A DNA stretch of 24,159 nucleotides from Seison nebaliae. Lineage: Eukaryota; Rotifera; Pararotatoria; Seisonacea; Seisonidae. Where the stretch lies: positions 1 to 24,159 of the forward strand of contig JALJEE010002008.1 of NCBI GenBank assembly GCA_023231475.1, in the 5' to 3' direction. Under the pieces are notes generated by a model, which was not told the DNA's origin, searched no databases, and saw only the letters and a list, made by a program, of their open reading frames with translations. The stretch's first letter is position 1. Each line of letters opens with the position of its first letter. The translations under genes were made by a program, and so were the position numbers. Shown here in pieces: positions 8,012 through 17,060 of this stretch.

Positions 8012-9065
8012 ATGTTCTTTCTCTCATCCTTTATTATTATCTTCCTTCGTTAAATTTAATATAAAATACAACTTAAATTCTTCATAATTGTCTCTTTATC
8101 AGTTCTATCGCCTTCAAAATCCGACCAAAATCTGGAAAATTTAAAAACTATTTACAGTTCATTTAAAAACTAAAATTTATTAATAATTAGATTATAGTGG
8201 ATGAAGTGATATCTGCATGGAAAGATCTTAGGATAGAAGCAACTGAGTTTATGAAATCTGCTTTCCAAAATTCGTTCAATCAATTTTCAACTTTAAGTAC
8301 CAGATTACGACCGTTTCCTCCTTTTTTACAATATTTTCTTAGCTGTTGTTCTTGTTTTTGCATAAAAACTAGATTAAAATTGAATTCGATAAATGAAAAA
8401 CCGGAAAGAACACCTCAAATATTTCTGACTGAGAATCAAATGGAGAATGCAGAATATCAATCAGATGTGGCAAATGAACAACGATTACCTCAAATAGGTA
8501 GAGTTGAAGCAAATGGTAAAGATGTGCATGAAGCGATAAATGACTATAACAAATTAAGTTATTAATTTTAATTAATATTATTAATACAAATCCCATACGA
8601 TTTCTTAATCATTTTTCTATTAATTCAGATGATATGTTCGAAAATCATCATGAAAGAACTGAAATCGCAAATGAAAGAATCTCAAATTTCTTAAAAGTAT
8701 ACGGATTATGCGAGAGAAGTTTAGTTTGTCGATGGAATACTCTGTTAAATTCGGCAATAGATTCATTTGCTCTTTATAACGTTACACTCAATCCCAACCA
8801 AGATATATTCTCATCCAACAATTGGAATAAAATTAAAGGAATCAATACTCCCACACTCAGTGGTAGTATAGTGAGAGATCATTTCTCACCAATGATTATA
8901 CTCACCAAAGTTCAATTTATTTCTAACTATTAAATATCAAATTTTCAGCTAAGATCAATATTAGAAGATTATAGTCTGAAAATGAAAATTGAAGATTTTG
9001 TTCATCATATGCGGAAGTCACCTGAACCGACAACAAAAGAACGAAAAATTAGAAGTTTCTCTTAA
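8012..9065 (+). CDS. Secreted protein, tandem copy B (262 aa, six exons)
   Basis: Exons: 8012-8048, 8103-8156, 8198-8312, 8373-8557, 8629-8909, 8949-9065 (789 nt, frame kept). Exon 1 is a signal-peptide core (MFFLSSFIIIFL), completed by exon 2 (LLSPSKSDQNLE). Exon 3 carries W...E...SFNQF with the same 23-residue spacing as in copy A. Exon 5 carries SLVCRWNTLLNSAI, matching copy A's SFVNRWNLFVNQSI. Intron phases after the signal region run 1-2-1-0 in both genes. Copy A has no intron at the exon1/exon2 position and an extra one near its end. It starts 62 bp after copy A stops. The exon 3/4 junction is the least certain, because the frame is also open across it. Function unknown. Confidence 0.65.
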
Positions 9066-9213
9066 TTTTTAAAATTATTTTCAATCAGCAATTATTTTTT
9101 AAAAAAAATGTGAACAGGACGAATGTTGAATCTAATATACTACCTTCCTGATTAAAACAAACAGTTTTTCCTCAAGATAATATAAAACAAATAGTTTATG
9201 GACAAATGTTAAA

Positions 9214-10405
9214 TTAAATAAATAAAAAAGATAAAATAAACAAGAAGGAAAAGATGTTGGAAGGAAAGTTGTGGATGAACAATAATTGGGCACCGGAAGC
9301 CACATAGGTTTGATGATGATTTATCATAATATTTTTGAAATATTTAGTAATTGTAGATCGTTGAACGCGGGTAGGAATGTCGAGATTTGTAATAATGTAA
9401 TAGATTTGTTTCTCATTTTTCAAATGGAGGAAGCAATCACCAGGACGAATAATAAACATATTACCAAAATTATAAAAGTTGTTATCTGTCACATTGAAGA
9501 AATATCGATCGAAAATAATAATATTTTTCCCAATAAATGAATTCGCACTGCAAAATTGTTGGGGTAAAGAGTTAATTGTATGTGGTAAGAGACTTTGTGG
9601 AAGTAAATAAGAATAAATTACATGTTTCGATCTGTTGGCGAAGTTTTGGCACAAGCGTTGACATTTAATTTTAATAGTATCATATGATTGATAACGATCA
9701 TTACCTGTAGTTAAATACGCATGAATATTCAATTTTTTTCTCAATTCATTATCCCTTTTCTTCCGGTCATTTGATGGTGGTTCGTATTCGAAATCAATGT
9801 AATCTTGTAGTAAATTATTTCTGATATATTTGTTTGTGTGTTCAGTTTTCGGAGGAGGAATTCTCCTTTCTCTTATTGTTTCATTACACAGTACGGGCAC
9901 TTCTTTTCTATGACGGGCGACATTTTTACGATTATTAAGAAGAATGGAAGGTTCATAATTAGATTTGAGGAAATGTTGATATAAAATATGATGATCAAAG
10001 GCGACACGAAAGGAAGAATGTTGGAAGATGCCTACACCAAATTCTTTATTAATTAATGGATCCGAATTATAGGATAATTCTCCTAAAAATTTAATATTAG
10101 CTGATTTGTGAGTGTTGGCATCTGTTAGAAAGTTTTCATAATAAATGAAAAGATGATAATTAAGAAAAGAAGGAAAAACTAAATATCAAACTTGTTAGAA
10201 GAATAACCTCTCGAACCAATAAAAGAAATATTTCCGATCGAATTAATTGCATCTAAAAATAAAAAGATAATTCTATTCTCCTAATTTTTTATGAGTTTGC
10301 GTCATAAAGGTGACTAATAGACTTTCATCTTGAAGCCTAACATTAAAAGATCCGAAAAAGAAGATTCCTTCGTAAATCTCTTTAAAATTATATGCCGTAC
10401 AATCC
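9214..10405 (-). CDS. Uncharacterised spliced gene, 5' end not found
   Basis: Three minus-strand exons join in frame: 10405-10323, 10252-10208 and 10121-9214, giving at least 343 residues. The first exon found starts in mid-codon after an acceptor (AAATTTAG), so at least one upstream exon exists. I could not identify an initiator or signal peptide between 10408 and 10700. Early sequence has a beta-rich feel (EGIFFFGSFNVRLQDE, then NISFIGSR, then ANIKFLGELSYNS). A basic middle part (RKKRDNELRKK) is followed by a cysteine-containing domain (KCQRLCQNF, QQFCSAN, RPGDCFLHL) with sequons such as NVT and NRS. The C-terminus is hydrophobic (IFSFLFILSFLFI), possibly a tail anchor or intron read-through. 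It is convergent with copy B, 148 bp apart. I do not recognise the family. Confidence 0.55.
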
Positions 10406-10802
10406 CTAAATTTTAGTTAACACAGTGTCACTAAACAAATTTTTAGTTACAGTTTTAAAACATTTTTATTAGAAATTCTCTTTTACTTCGTATCTATATT
10501 AATCGATCCTATCTTTATTCTCTCATGTTACAGAGTCTATATACAGTATAATAGACACTTAATCATCTGGCAAATTTTCTAACAATGGCATATATGATAT
10601 TGTACTTTGATGTTATAATGGAGTATCATCATAATATGATGAGTGAGACAACTTACAGGTAAGATTCAATAGGATTTGATAGGAGAATTATGATACGACT
10701 ATTGAGTTAGTCGATAGAAAGAAGTTTAAAAACATAGTTCATTAAAATTCCAAACTAATAGAATGATAACAGGATGTTTGAAATATAAAATGACAAATTA
10801 AA
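10406..10802. other. AT-rich spacer, possible missing first exon
   Basis: No convincing coding frame on either strand. It should contain the first exon(s) of the minus-strand gene ending at 10405, but no ATG with a fitting frame and donor was found. It may instead be the edge of the LINE fragment that follows. Confidence 0.4.
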
Positions 10803-10997
10803 GGAGTACATCCATGTATAACTATTGTAAGATCTTTGATCTATTATCACAGAACAACGAACCGTCCTCTTCATATTTCCTTTCTCGACGCATCAAGGGC
10901 ATTCGACTCCATCGATGTGCTTCCTGCTCTCCATACTCTACGATCTCGTGGGGTTCATCATTCGATATTGTCGTTCATAAGAACGTTGTGTTTCGAT
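10803..10997 (+). pseudogene. LINE (non-LTR) reverse transcriptase fragment
   Basis: A 65-codon stretch reads a non-LTR RT palm region: a conserved '(C)ITIVRSLI' helix, then PLHISFLDASRAFDSID (motif A with the first catalytic Asp), then ALHTLRSRGVHH. It ends at a TAA (10998-11000) before any FADD box. Base composition is clearly more GC-rich than the flanks, and this continues to about 11160 in sequence I cannot assign. It is a dead fragment of an inserted element. Confidence 0.72.
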
Positions 10998-11000
10998 TAA

Positions 11001-11535
11001 AAATCTACAGTCCTCATCTTTTAAAGTCAATCGTTGAGTCCGTCAAGGCTCGATTCTTGGACCGTGGCTATTTGGTCTCGCTCACGATTCGGCGCTCGAT
11101 TTCATCAATTCTCGTTTTTCTATTCAAGTTTCCGAGTTTCAGCAGACAGTTCCATCTTGTGGTTAAGAAAAAAATTCATTGAAAAAAATGACAATAAAAA
11201 ATTTTTTTTAAATTTTTGTAGGGAATTTTCCAATGGGGGAATCTTCCTAAAATCATTTTAACCCATTTTAAACGTTTTATAATTAAGTTAGCCGAATGAA
11301 ATAAAATAAAATAAACGTTTTAAATAGTACAACGGAGTATAATTTGTTGAGTTTCTTTCAAAATTTAATCATAAAGTCATAAATTATGACTCATAACTTA
11401 TCATAAGGCCAATTGAATTAGTAAAGACGTTCTGCACTTGAATTTAATTAATTGATATTCTTATATAACTTTTCTTGATCACAATTGATGAATAAGTCTT
11501 TTGAATGTTAAGCGGTGCATCATAATTTAATTGTA
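11001..11535. other. Remainder of LINE-like DNA and HDHD3-like upstream region
   Basis: 11001-11160 is GC-richer than its surroundings and may be more of the LINE remnant; its frames show nothing recognisable. From 11170 the DNA is AT-rich. It contains the 8-bp-arm palindrome AGTCATAA-A-TTATGACT (11375-11391) overlapping an AP-1-like TGACTCA (11387-11393). A TATATAA box at 11462-11468 lies about 70 bp before the next ATG and is a plausible core promoter. Confidence 0.45.
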
Positions 11536-12423
11536 ATGAATTCGATAAAACTACTCATTTCTGATGTAAGAGGAGTACTTCTCCAATATCGGGAAACTCC
11601 AGGGAAAGTGTATAGTCGTATTGGTCACAGCATCGGATTAAATGCAGATCCAGATGCAATCGATAAAATTTATCCCAACTTTTTTTCCAATTATCGAACG
11701 AAATATCCAGTATATGGGAGTCAAGAAGGATGGTCAGTTGAATATTTTTGGGAAAGATTGGCGAAGGATATTATGTGTAAATCGATCCTTAATGAAGACT
11801 ATTGTACAATTAGACATTTAATGAAAAATTTCGATCATACAAATAACGATCACTTACATTTATTAGCTTCAACTCATTTTGATGGAATGAATGAAATGTC
11901 ATTGAAAGAAATCGATATGATTGAACGATATTCTGAAAAGAATAATGGTCAAGTGTTAGTCAGAGACGAGACGTTAAATAAATTTACGGAAATCTCTTGG
12001 AAATATTATTTTGATGCTTCTGTTTGGAAAATGTTGCCGAACGTGAAAGAAACGTTAGTCCGTTTGAAAGAGAATTATCCTAAGATGAAAATACTGTTGT
12101 TAACTGATAACGATCACCGGATTTTAGGATCATTAAATGCTTTCGGTTTCAATGACATTGTCGATCATATAATCATCGCTTCCATTGTGAAAAAGGAGAA
12201 ACCCCAATTGGAGTTTATTAGACATGGAATTAATGAAAGTGGAATAGGATTGGAAGATATGTCACAAATAATGTATGTGGGAGATAGTTACCTCAAAGAT
12301 TATTTACCAGCTAAACAATTGGGAATTGAATCAAACTATTTGATTTCGTCTAATGAGAAACATCCAGATGTGAAAGAAGAATATCAAATTAAAAAATTTT
12401 CGGAAATTTTGAAGAAATTATAA
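11536..12423 (+). CDS. HDHD3-like: HDHD3-like HAD-superfamily protein
   Basis: 295 residues in one exon from the ATG at 11536; the frame extends seven codons upstream only to a GTG. HAD motifs in order: motif I LLISDVRGVLL with nucleophile-position D10; motif II LLLTDND; motif III KKEKPQLEF (Lys); motif IV MYVGDSYLKDYLPAKQLGI (GDxxxxD). The start matches HDHD3 proteins, which also have DV(K/R) instead of DxD. Here the acid/base Asp (D+2) is Arg and D+3 is Gly, so phosphatase activity is doubtful. The cap region is about 40 residues longer than usual for the family (about 250 aa), mostly between residues 85 and 150. The next gene starts 95 bp downstream on the same strand. Confidence 0.75.
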   Translation: MNSIKLLISDVRGVLLQYRETPGKVYSRIGHSIGLNADPDAIDKIYPNFFSNYRTKYPVYGSQEGWSVEYFWERLAKDIMCKSILNEDYCTIRHLMKNFDHTNNDHLHLLASTHFDGMNEMSLKEIDMIERYSEKNNGQVLVRDETLNKFTEISWKYYFDASVWKMLPNVKETLVRLKENYPKMKILLLTDNDHRILGSLNAFGFNDIVDHIIIASIVKKEKPQLEFIRHGINESGIGLEDMSQIMYVGDSYLKDYLPAKQLGIESNYLISSNEKHPDVKEEYQIKKFSEILKKL

Positions 12424-12518
12424 AATTTTTACTTTTATTTTTTTGGATGATCTCTTATTCATTCCTAGATATCTTTTATCTTATCAACAATTATGAAATT
12501 TCTTCAACAAAGTTATTA

Positions 12519-13394
12519 ATGAAATTTTACAATTTCAAAAGTTTTATATTTATTTTTCCTCTTAATTTAGTTCGAACCATTCATCAATCTTCTGTTCATC
12601 ATCATCGAATTGCCATGATCATCAACGGTTGTGGAGTTTATGATGGCAGTGAAATTCATGAAGTGTCTTCGTTTCATTTTTACTTTAAGTTTTTCCCTAA
12701 TCATCCTCAATATTTAATTTAAGTTCGTTAAATCATCTTTCTCGACATGAGCATGATATCAAAATCTTTGCTCCAGATATCCTCCAACATCATATCATTA
12801 ATCATTTGAATGGTGAAGAAACAGGTGGAAAAAGGAACTGTTTGACCGAAGCGGCTCGATTAGTTCGTGGAAAAATAGAAGAATTGAATAAATTAAATGT
12901 TGAGTCGTTTGATGCATTAATTCTTCCTGGAGGATTTGGTGTAGCCAAAAATTTATCAACATATGCCTTTGATGGAAAAGAAATGAAAGTTAATGAGAAA
13001 TTGAATGAAATTGTTACACTATTTCATCAACAACATAAATATATTGCGTTCCGTTTTTTATTATTCCGTCATTTTCATTCTCACTTTATTCAACAGTGCA
13101 CTTTGTATTTCACCAATTGTATTAGCTAAAATATTATCTAACATCCACATTACTTTAGGGAAACGACCTTGTGGAATACATGATGAATCGAATTGGCCAT
13201 ACGCAGCAGCAATCGACGTTGTTGAGAATTTTGGAACGACAACTGAGGAATGTTCAGTGACAAATGTATGTATCGATGAGAAGAATAAGATTTTAACTTC
13301 ACCCGCTTATATGTATGGAAATGCGAAATGGCATGAGATCGATGATGGTATTAGAGAACTAATTGAACAATTATCCTTAAAATTAAAAGGATAA
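12519..13394 (+). CDS. GATD3: GATD3/ES1 glutamine-amidotransferase-like mitochondrial protein
   Basis: Three exons: 12519-12670, 12724-13047, 13097-13394, encoding 257 residues (human homologue about 268). Residues 1-33 form a hydrophobic and basic leader without acidic residues, fitting a mitochondrial targeting sequence. The DJ-1/PfpI-like fold follows: INGCGVYDGSEIHEVS, NCLTEAARLVRGKI, ALILPGGFGVAKNLSTYAFDG, then the nucleophile-elbow ALCISPIVLAKIL with the conserved Cys, and SNWPYA. Splice junctions were fixed because they give the same length as the human protein across both joins. Bacterial ElbB, a relative, has glyoxalase-type activity; the animal protein's role is not settled. Both donors are GTT (12671, 13048). 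Confidence 0.9.
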
Positions 13395-13580
13395 TTTAAT
13401 TTAATGTCCATTCGAATGAATATTAAATTAAAATATTTGAAAATTAAAATTATTTAATTATGAATGTCATTTCTTCTTCAATAGATAACTATTTCTCTTA
13501 TGACTCGATGAATAACATGATTCTCTTACAATAGCATCCTACTGCTAATAATTATTAAAATATTCTTCAAATCTCTCAAC

Positions 13581-14873
13581 ATGTCAATTCACAATAAGCG
13601 AATATTCATTATTGGAGCAACTGGTGTTGGTAAAACGAAGTTGAGTATAGAACTAGCGAAAATATTCAATGGAGAAATAGTAAATGCTGATTCGATGCAA
13701 ATCTACACAAATCTTGGAATACTCACTAGTCGACCATCGACAAAGGAAATGAACGATATTCCTCATCATCTCTTCAATATAATAGATGGGAAAGAAACGG
13801 ATTTCAATGTATCAAAATACGAGAAAATTGCTGAGAGAAAAATCGAAGAAATACATAAAAGAAATCATCTGCCGATCATTGTTGGAGGTACAAATTATTA
13901 TATAGAATCTCTCATTTGGAATTTAGTGAGTGATAATCAGTTGAGTAACATGAAAGATTTTGAAGAGAAATATTCCGATTGGTCAACGTCAAAGTTATAT
14001 GATGAAGTAAAAGAAGATGCATTGAAGAGACGAATTCATCACAATGACCGTCGTAAATTGTTACGATGTCTCCAATATCGGATTGAATTGAATGTGAGTT
14101 GGAATGAGATGTTGGAAAGGAAGCGATTAAAAACCAATAATTTCAGAGGATCTTTAAAGAGTGATTCATCAAATTCCATTATCATTTGGGCTCACTTAGA
14201 AAAGAGTAAACATTTATCCAATCTACAACAACGTCAACATGAAATGGAGAAAGAAGGTTTGTGGGAGGAATGTCAAAAGTATTTCCATGATTCTTCTTCA
14301 CCAATCGATTTCCAAAAAGGACTCAATCAATCAATCGGATTGAAATATATTTACGATTATTATATATTTAAAAACAATTTAGATGGAACAATTGACGGAA
14401 ATGAAGACAAATTAAGAAGTGAATGGAACAATGCAATGACCAAAATGACAACTCGAACTATTCAATATACATCAGTTCAAAATAAATGGATACGTTCTCG
14501 ATTAGTTCGTCGAGTTCGAAATGACGAAAATATACCTCATTTATTCCAAATTAACATGAACAATTCCAATTCGATGAAACATTCCCTCCAACTTGTTCAA
14601 TGTTTATTGGAGAAACCGAATTATTTAATTCATTTAAATCCAATGACATCGAATAGTCTCGGAGGTTTTCGAACCGTTATTACCATCGATAAAAACTGTA
14701 TAATTTGTGACAATCAACATTTCATCATACAAGAACAATGGGAAGAACATTTGCGAAGTCGTCGCCATCAAAAAAGAGTTAAAAGTTTGATAGAAGCGGA
14801 AAATTTTAAACGATATAAACGCAAAAATGTAAAGATTGAAGAGGAAAAAATGTCAACCGAAAAGAAGGTATAA
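13581..14873 (+). CDS. TRIT1: tRNA dimethylallyltransferase (tRNA isopentenyltransferase)
   Basis: 430 residues in one frame, close to human TRIT1 (467). It transfers the dimethylallyl group to A37 of tRNAs that read UNN codons, in cytosol and mitochondria. Visible motifs: P-loop GATGVGKT (12-19); NADSMQIY with the catalytic Asp (D37); DIPHHLFNIID; VGGTNYYIESLIW; RRKLLRCLQYR; and a C-terminal matrin-type zinc finger C373-x2-C376-x13-H390-x5-H396 typical of eukaryotic enzymes. The tail is lysine-rich. At 14868 an AAG|GTATAA could splice to 15003, adding 42 residues in frame (stop at 15131). That would give a longer form, but the junction is not needed for function. No obvious targeting peptide. 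Confidence 0.93.
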   Translation: MSIHNKRIFIIGATGVGKTKLSIELAKIFNGEIVNADSMQIYTNLGILTSRPSTKEMNDIPHHLFNIIDGKETDFNVSKYEKIAERKIEEIHKRNHLPIIVGGTNYYIESLIWNLVSDNQLSNMKDFEEKYSDWSTSKLYDEVKEDALKRRIHHNDRRKLLRCLQYRIELNVSWNEMLERKRLKTNNFRGSLKSDSSNSIIIWAHLEKSKHLSNLQQRQHEMEKEGLWEECQKYFHDSSSPIDFQKGLNQSIGLKYIYDYYIFKNNLDGTIDGNEDKLRSEWNNAMTKMTTRTIQYTSVQNKWIRSRLVRRVRNDENIPHLFQINMNNSNSMKHSLQLVQCLLEKPNYLIHLNPMTSNSLGGFRTVITIDKNCIICDNQHFIIQEQWEEHLRSRRHQKRVKSLIEAENFKRYKRKNVKIEEEKMSTEKKV

Positions 14874-15333
14874 TCAACATCGTAAGACATTCCTTATATT
14901 TATTCATATATTTTTTTTCTTCTAATGATTAATTATTTCTTATTGATTATGTTATAAATTAAATTTCTTTCTATAACATCGTATTTTAAACATATTTGAA
15001 AGCGTTTGAAAAAGAGAAGTTTAATAAAATTTCGTTCTAAAAAGAAAGATAAATTGACATTGGACAAACTTAATAATTTAGCGTATATGTTTCATGAGTT
15101 AGACTGCATAATATTTCCCGAACTTTTATAAGAATTACTAGCAATATTTAATTGAGTAAATCTGATTATTCTTGAATTTCGTTAATAAAATTTTGAAGAA
15201 ATGAAGAAAATGTTTCCTTTGATTCTTCCAATAATTTTCACAGGTTCCTACTTTTTTCTCAATTCATTTGTTGTAATTTACATGACGATTAGAATCGAGA
15301 GATGATTCGAATATTCATTGGAGTGATTATTGG
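14874..15333. other. Spacer between TRIT1 and the eIF2B-gamma-like gene
   Basis: AT-rich. 15003-15131 is an open 43-codon stretch (KKKDKLTLDKLNNLAYMF...) in phase with TRIT1 if spliced from 14868. I searched here for the missing N-terminus of the eIF2B-gamma-like protein and found no glycine-rich nucleotidyltransferase start. Confidence 0.45.
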
Positions 15334-16677
15334 TTGGACGACCCGGACGATACATTACTCAAAAGAACAGTAAGTAATGTGGGAAATGTTGTTGATTGTG
15401 AAATATTCATTGTATGTGATGAGGATGACCGAGAGAAATTGGAGCATCATCTCAACAGCTTCACAAATGTAATTTTTATCTGGACAAAAAGGAATGAAAA
15501 TATTCGAACGGAGAATCATATGTCAATTACGTTTCAGTTGAATGAGTTCATCAAAACATATTTAGAGGAACGATATAATTTGAAGGAATCAATGGAAAGT
15601 CTCCCATTTTTGTGGCTGTTAACTCATAATTGTTCGTGGGATAATTCTCCTGAAATGACGAAATGTTGTCGAAATTTAATAGAAGATTTCTTGAGAGATC
15701 AATCATCACTTTCTGTGTTAATACCGTTTGCTAATGGAGAAGAGATTAAAGTGAAAGAAAATGATAATTCTCTCAAATACGAATTGTCAAATGAGAATGA
15801 TTTAAATTTTAATGATTTGTCTCTTCTCAATAATGTTCGTGATGAATTAATTGTATTAGTAGATGACAATCGAAATGGATTATTATCTATCGGACATAAT
15901 TATAAACGGAACAATTTTTCAATCCTCTCCAAAATGGAGAAGAATGTTAAAAGTTATCAGATTTTTGTCAATAAAATATTTCCAATGAATATGTGTCTTA
16001 TTAAATTTTCGTGGTTATTCTACGACTGTTTCCACAAATTGTTTCATGAAAAGAATTCGAAACATTCGGATTATTTGGATTGTGTATGGAGGAACAATTA
16101 TTCCAAGATAAGAAAAATTATCAACGGAAATTTTTTCCAACAGATTCTCCCATTTCTCTCTCAAGTAAATATAATGAAGAATTTATTTCAAAACGAAAAA
16201 AAAGATCAATTTCATCATATCTGTAAATTGTTGGAAGATGTCGATCTGTTTCATGATTTAGAAAAGAAGAAATTATCAGATATTTCTCATCCTTTCATTC
16301 CATCAGTTCAAGTGAAAATTTATGATTTCTTATCAAAAAATGAATTTGTCATTCTCAAATTGTTAAACGGAGCAATAAAACTTCTTCAATATCACACGAG
16401 TAATAATCATCAGAAGAATAAGATGAAACAAAAAGAACATCAGAAGAAATTTGGTGGGAAGAATACGAAATTTGCCGATGATTTGCTCACTGGTCAATCG
16501 GTCATTATTGTTAATTCATTCATCTCAACAAATGTTTCGATTGGAGACAACACGAAAATTACAGATTCGTTTATTGCTCGAAATTGTCGAATTGGAAAGA
16601 ATGTGAAATTAGTTAATTGTTTCATAAAGGAAAATTCGGTGATTGAAGATGAGAAAGAGATGTCTTATATTTCGTGA
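15334..16677 (+). CDS. EIF2B3: eIF2B subunit gamma-like protein, divergent, N-terminus missing
   Basis: 447 codons are open, but the frame begins at a TTG; the first in-frame ATG is about 60 codons in. The true start must lie in an unseen exon or be altered. The first half has the spacing of a divergent nucleotidyltransferase-like domain (CEIFIVCDEDDREKLEHHL; DELIVLVDDNRNGLLSIGHN), lacking the usual glycine-rich beginning. Residues about 385-440 form a left-handed beta-helix of hexapeptide repeats (FISTNVSIGDNTKITDSFI, IGKNVKLVNCFI), as in eIF2B-gamma, part of the guanine-nucleotide exchange factor for eIF2. The C-terminus stops about 50 residues earlier than in human. Gamma fits better than epsilon because the W2/HEAT tail is absent. 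AATAAA at 16721. Confidence 0.65.
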   Translation: MDDPDDTLLKRTVSNVGNVVDCEIFIVCDEDDREKLEHHLNSFTNVIFIWTKRNENIRTENHMSITFQLNEFIKTYLEERYNLKESMESLPFLWLLTHNCSWDNSPEMTKCCRNLIEDFLRDQSSLSVLIPFANGEEIKVKENDNSLKYELSNENDLNFNDLSLLNNVRDELIVLVDDNRNGLLSIGHNYKRNNFSILSKMEKNVKSYQIFVNKIFPMNMCLIKFSWLFYDCFHKLFHEKNSKHSDYLDCVWRNNYSKIRKIINGNFFQQILPFLSQVNIMKNLFQNEKKDQFHHICKLLEDVDLFHDLEKKKLSDISHPFIPSVQVKIYDFLSKNEFVILKLLNGAIKLLQYHTSNNHQKNKMKQKEHQKKFGGKNTKFADDLLTGQSVIIVNSFISTNVSIGDNTKITDSFIARNCRIGKNVKLVNCFIKENSVIEDEKEMSYIS

Positions 16678-17060
16678 GAAAAAAAAATTTTATTATTTGA
16701 AGCTTATTATTTGATTTGGGAATAAACTGGAATGTTCCATCAATAATTTTCATTTTCATCATTAACACACATTCCAAACTATAGACATGTCCACATATAA
16801 TGTTGTTATATGTGTGTATAAGATATATTAAAAAAATATTTCTTTCTGTTTGAAAAATTGGAGAAATAGAAAGCATTCATCTTCGTTTTGAATGATGTTT
16901 CTTCCCGTACATGTATAAGCGGAGGAGACAATGTAACTTTTTCCCCAACGAATAAAGAACGATTAAAAATTTTTATGAAAATATCTTTTCATTTCTCTTT
17001 TCTTCTCCAATTACGAAAGATTTCTCATTTTGACATATTCAATTGAATTACATCGTTATC
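16678..17060. other. Spacer and ZC3H14 promoter region
   Basis: AATAAA at 16721-16726 lies 44 bp after the eIF2B-gamma-like stop and is its probable poly(A) signal. The rest is AT-rich with no coding frame of interest. A pyrimidine-rich stretch (16987-17010) precedes the ZC3H14 start. Confidence 0.5.

Noticed and set aside
8313-8372. Cys-rich stretch SCCSCFC in copy B
   Set aside because: The frame is open, but the 60-nt pyrimidine-rich segment with GT...AG ends looks like an intron, so the cysteine motif is probably not translated.
12447-12722. 91-residue ORF as a complete gene
   Set aside because: It is GATD3 exon 1 plus intron read-through; the true start is 12519 and the exon ends at 12670.
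16622-16876. Minus-strand 84-residue ORF
   Set aside because: Overlaps the eIF2B-gamma-like 3' end and its poly(A) signal; chance frame.
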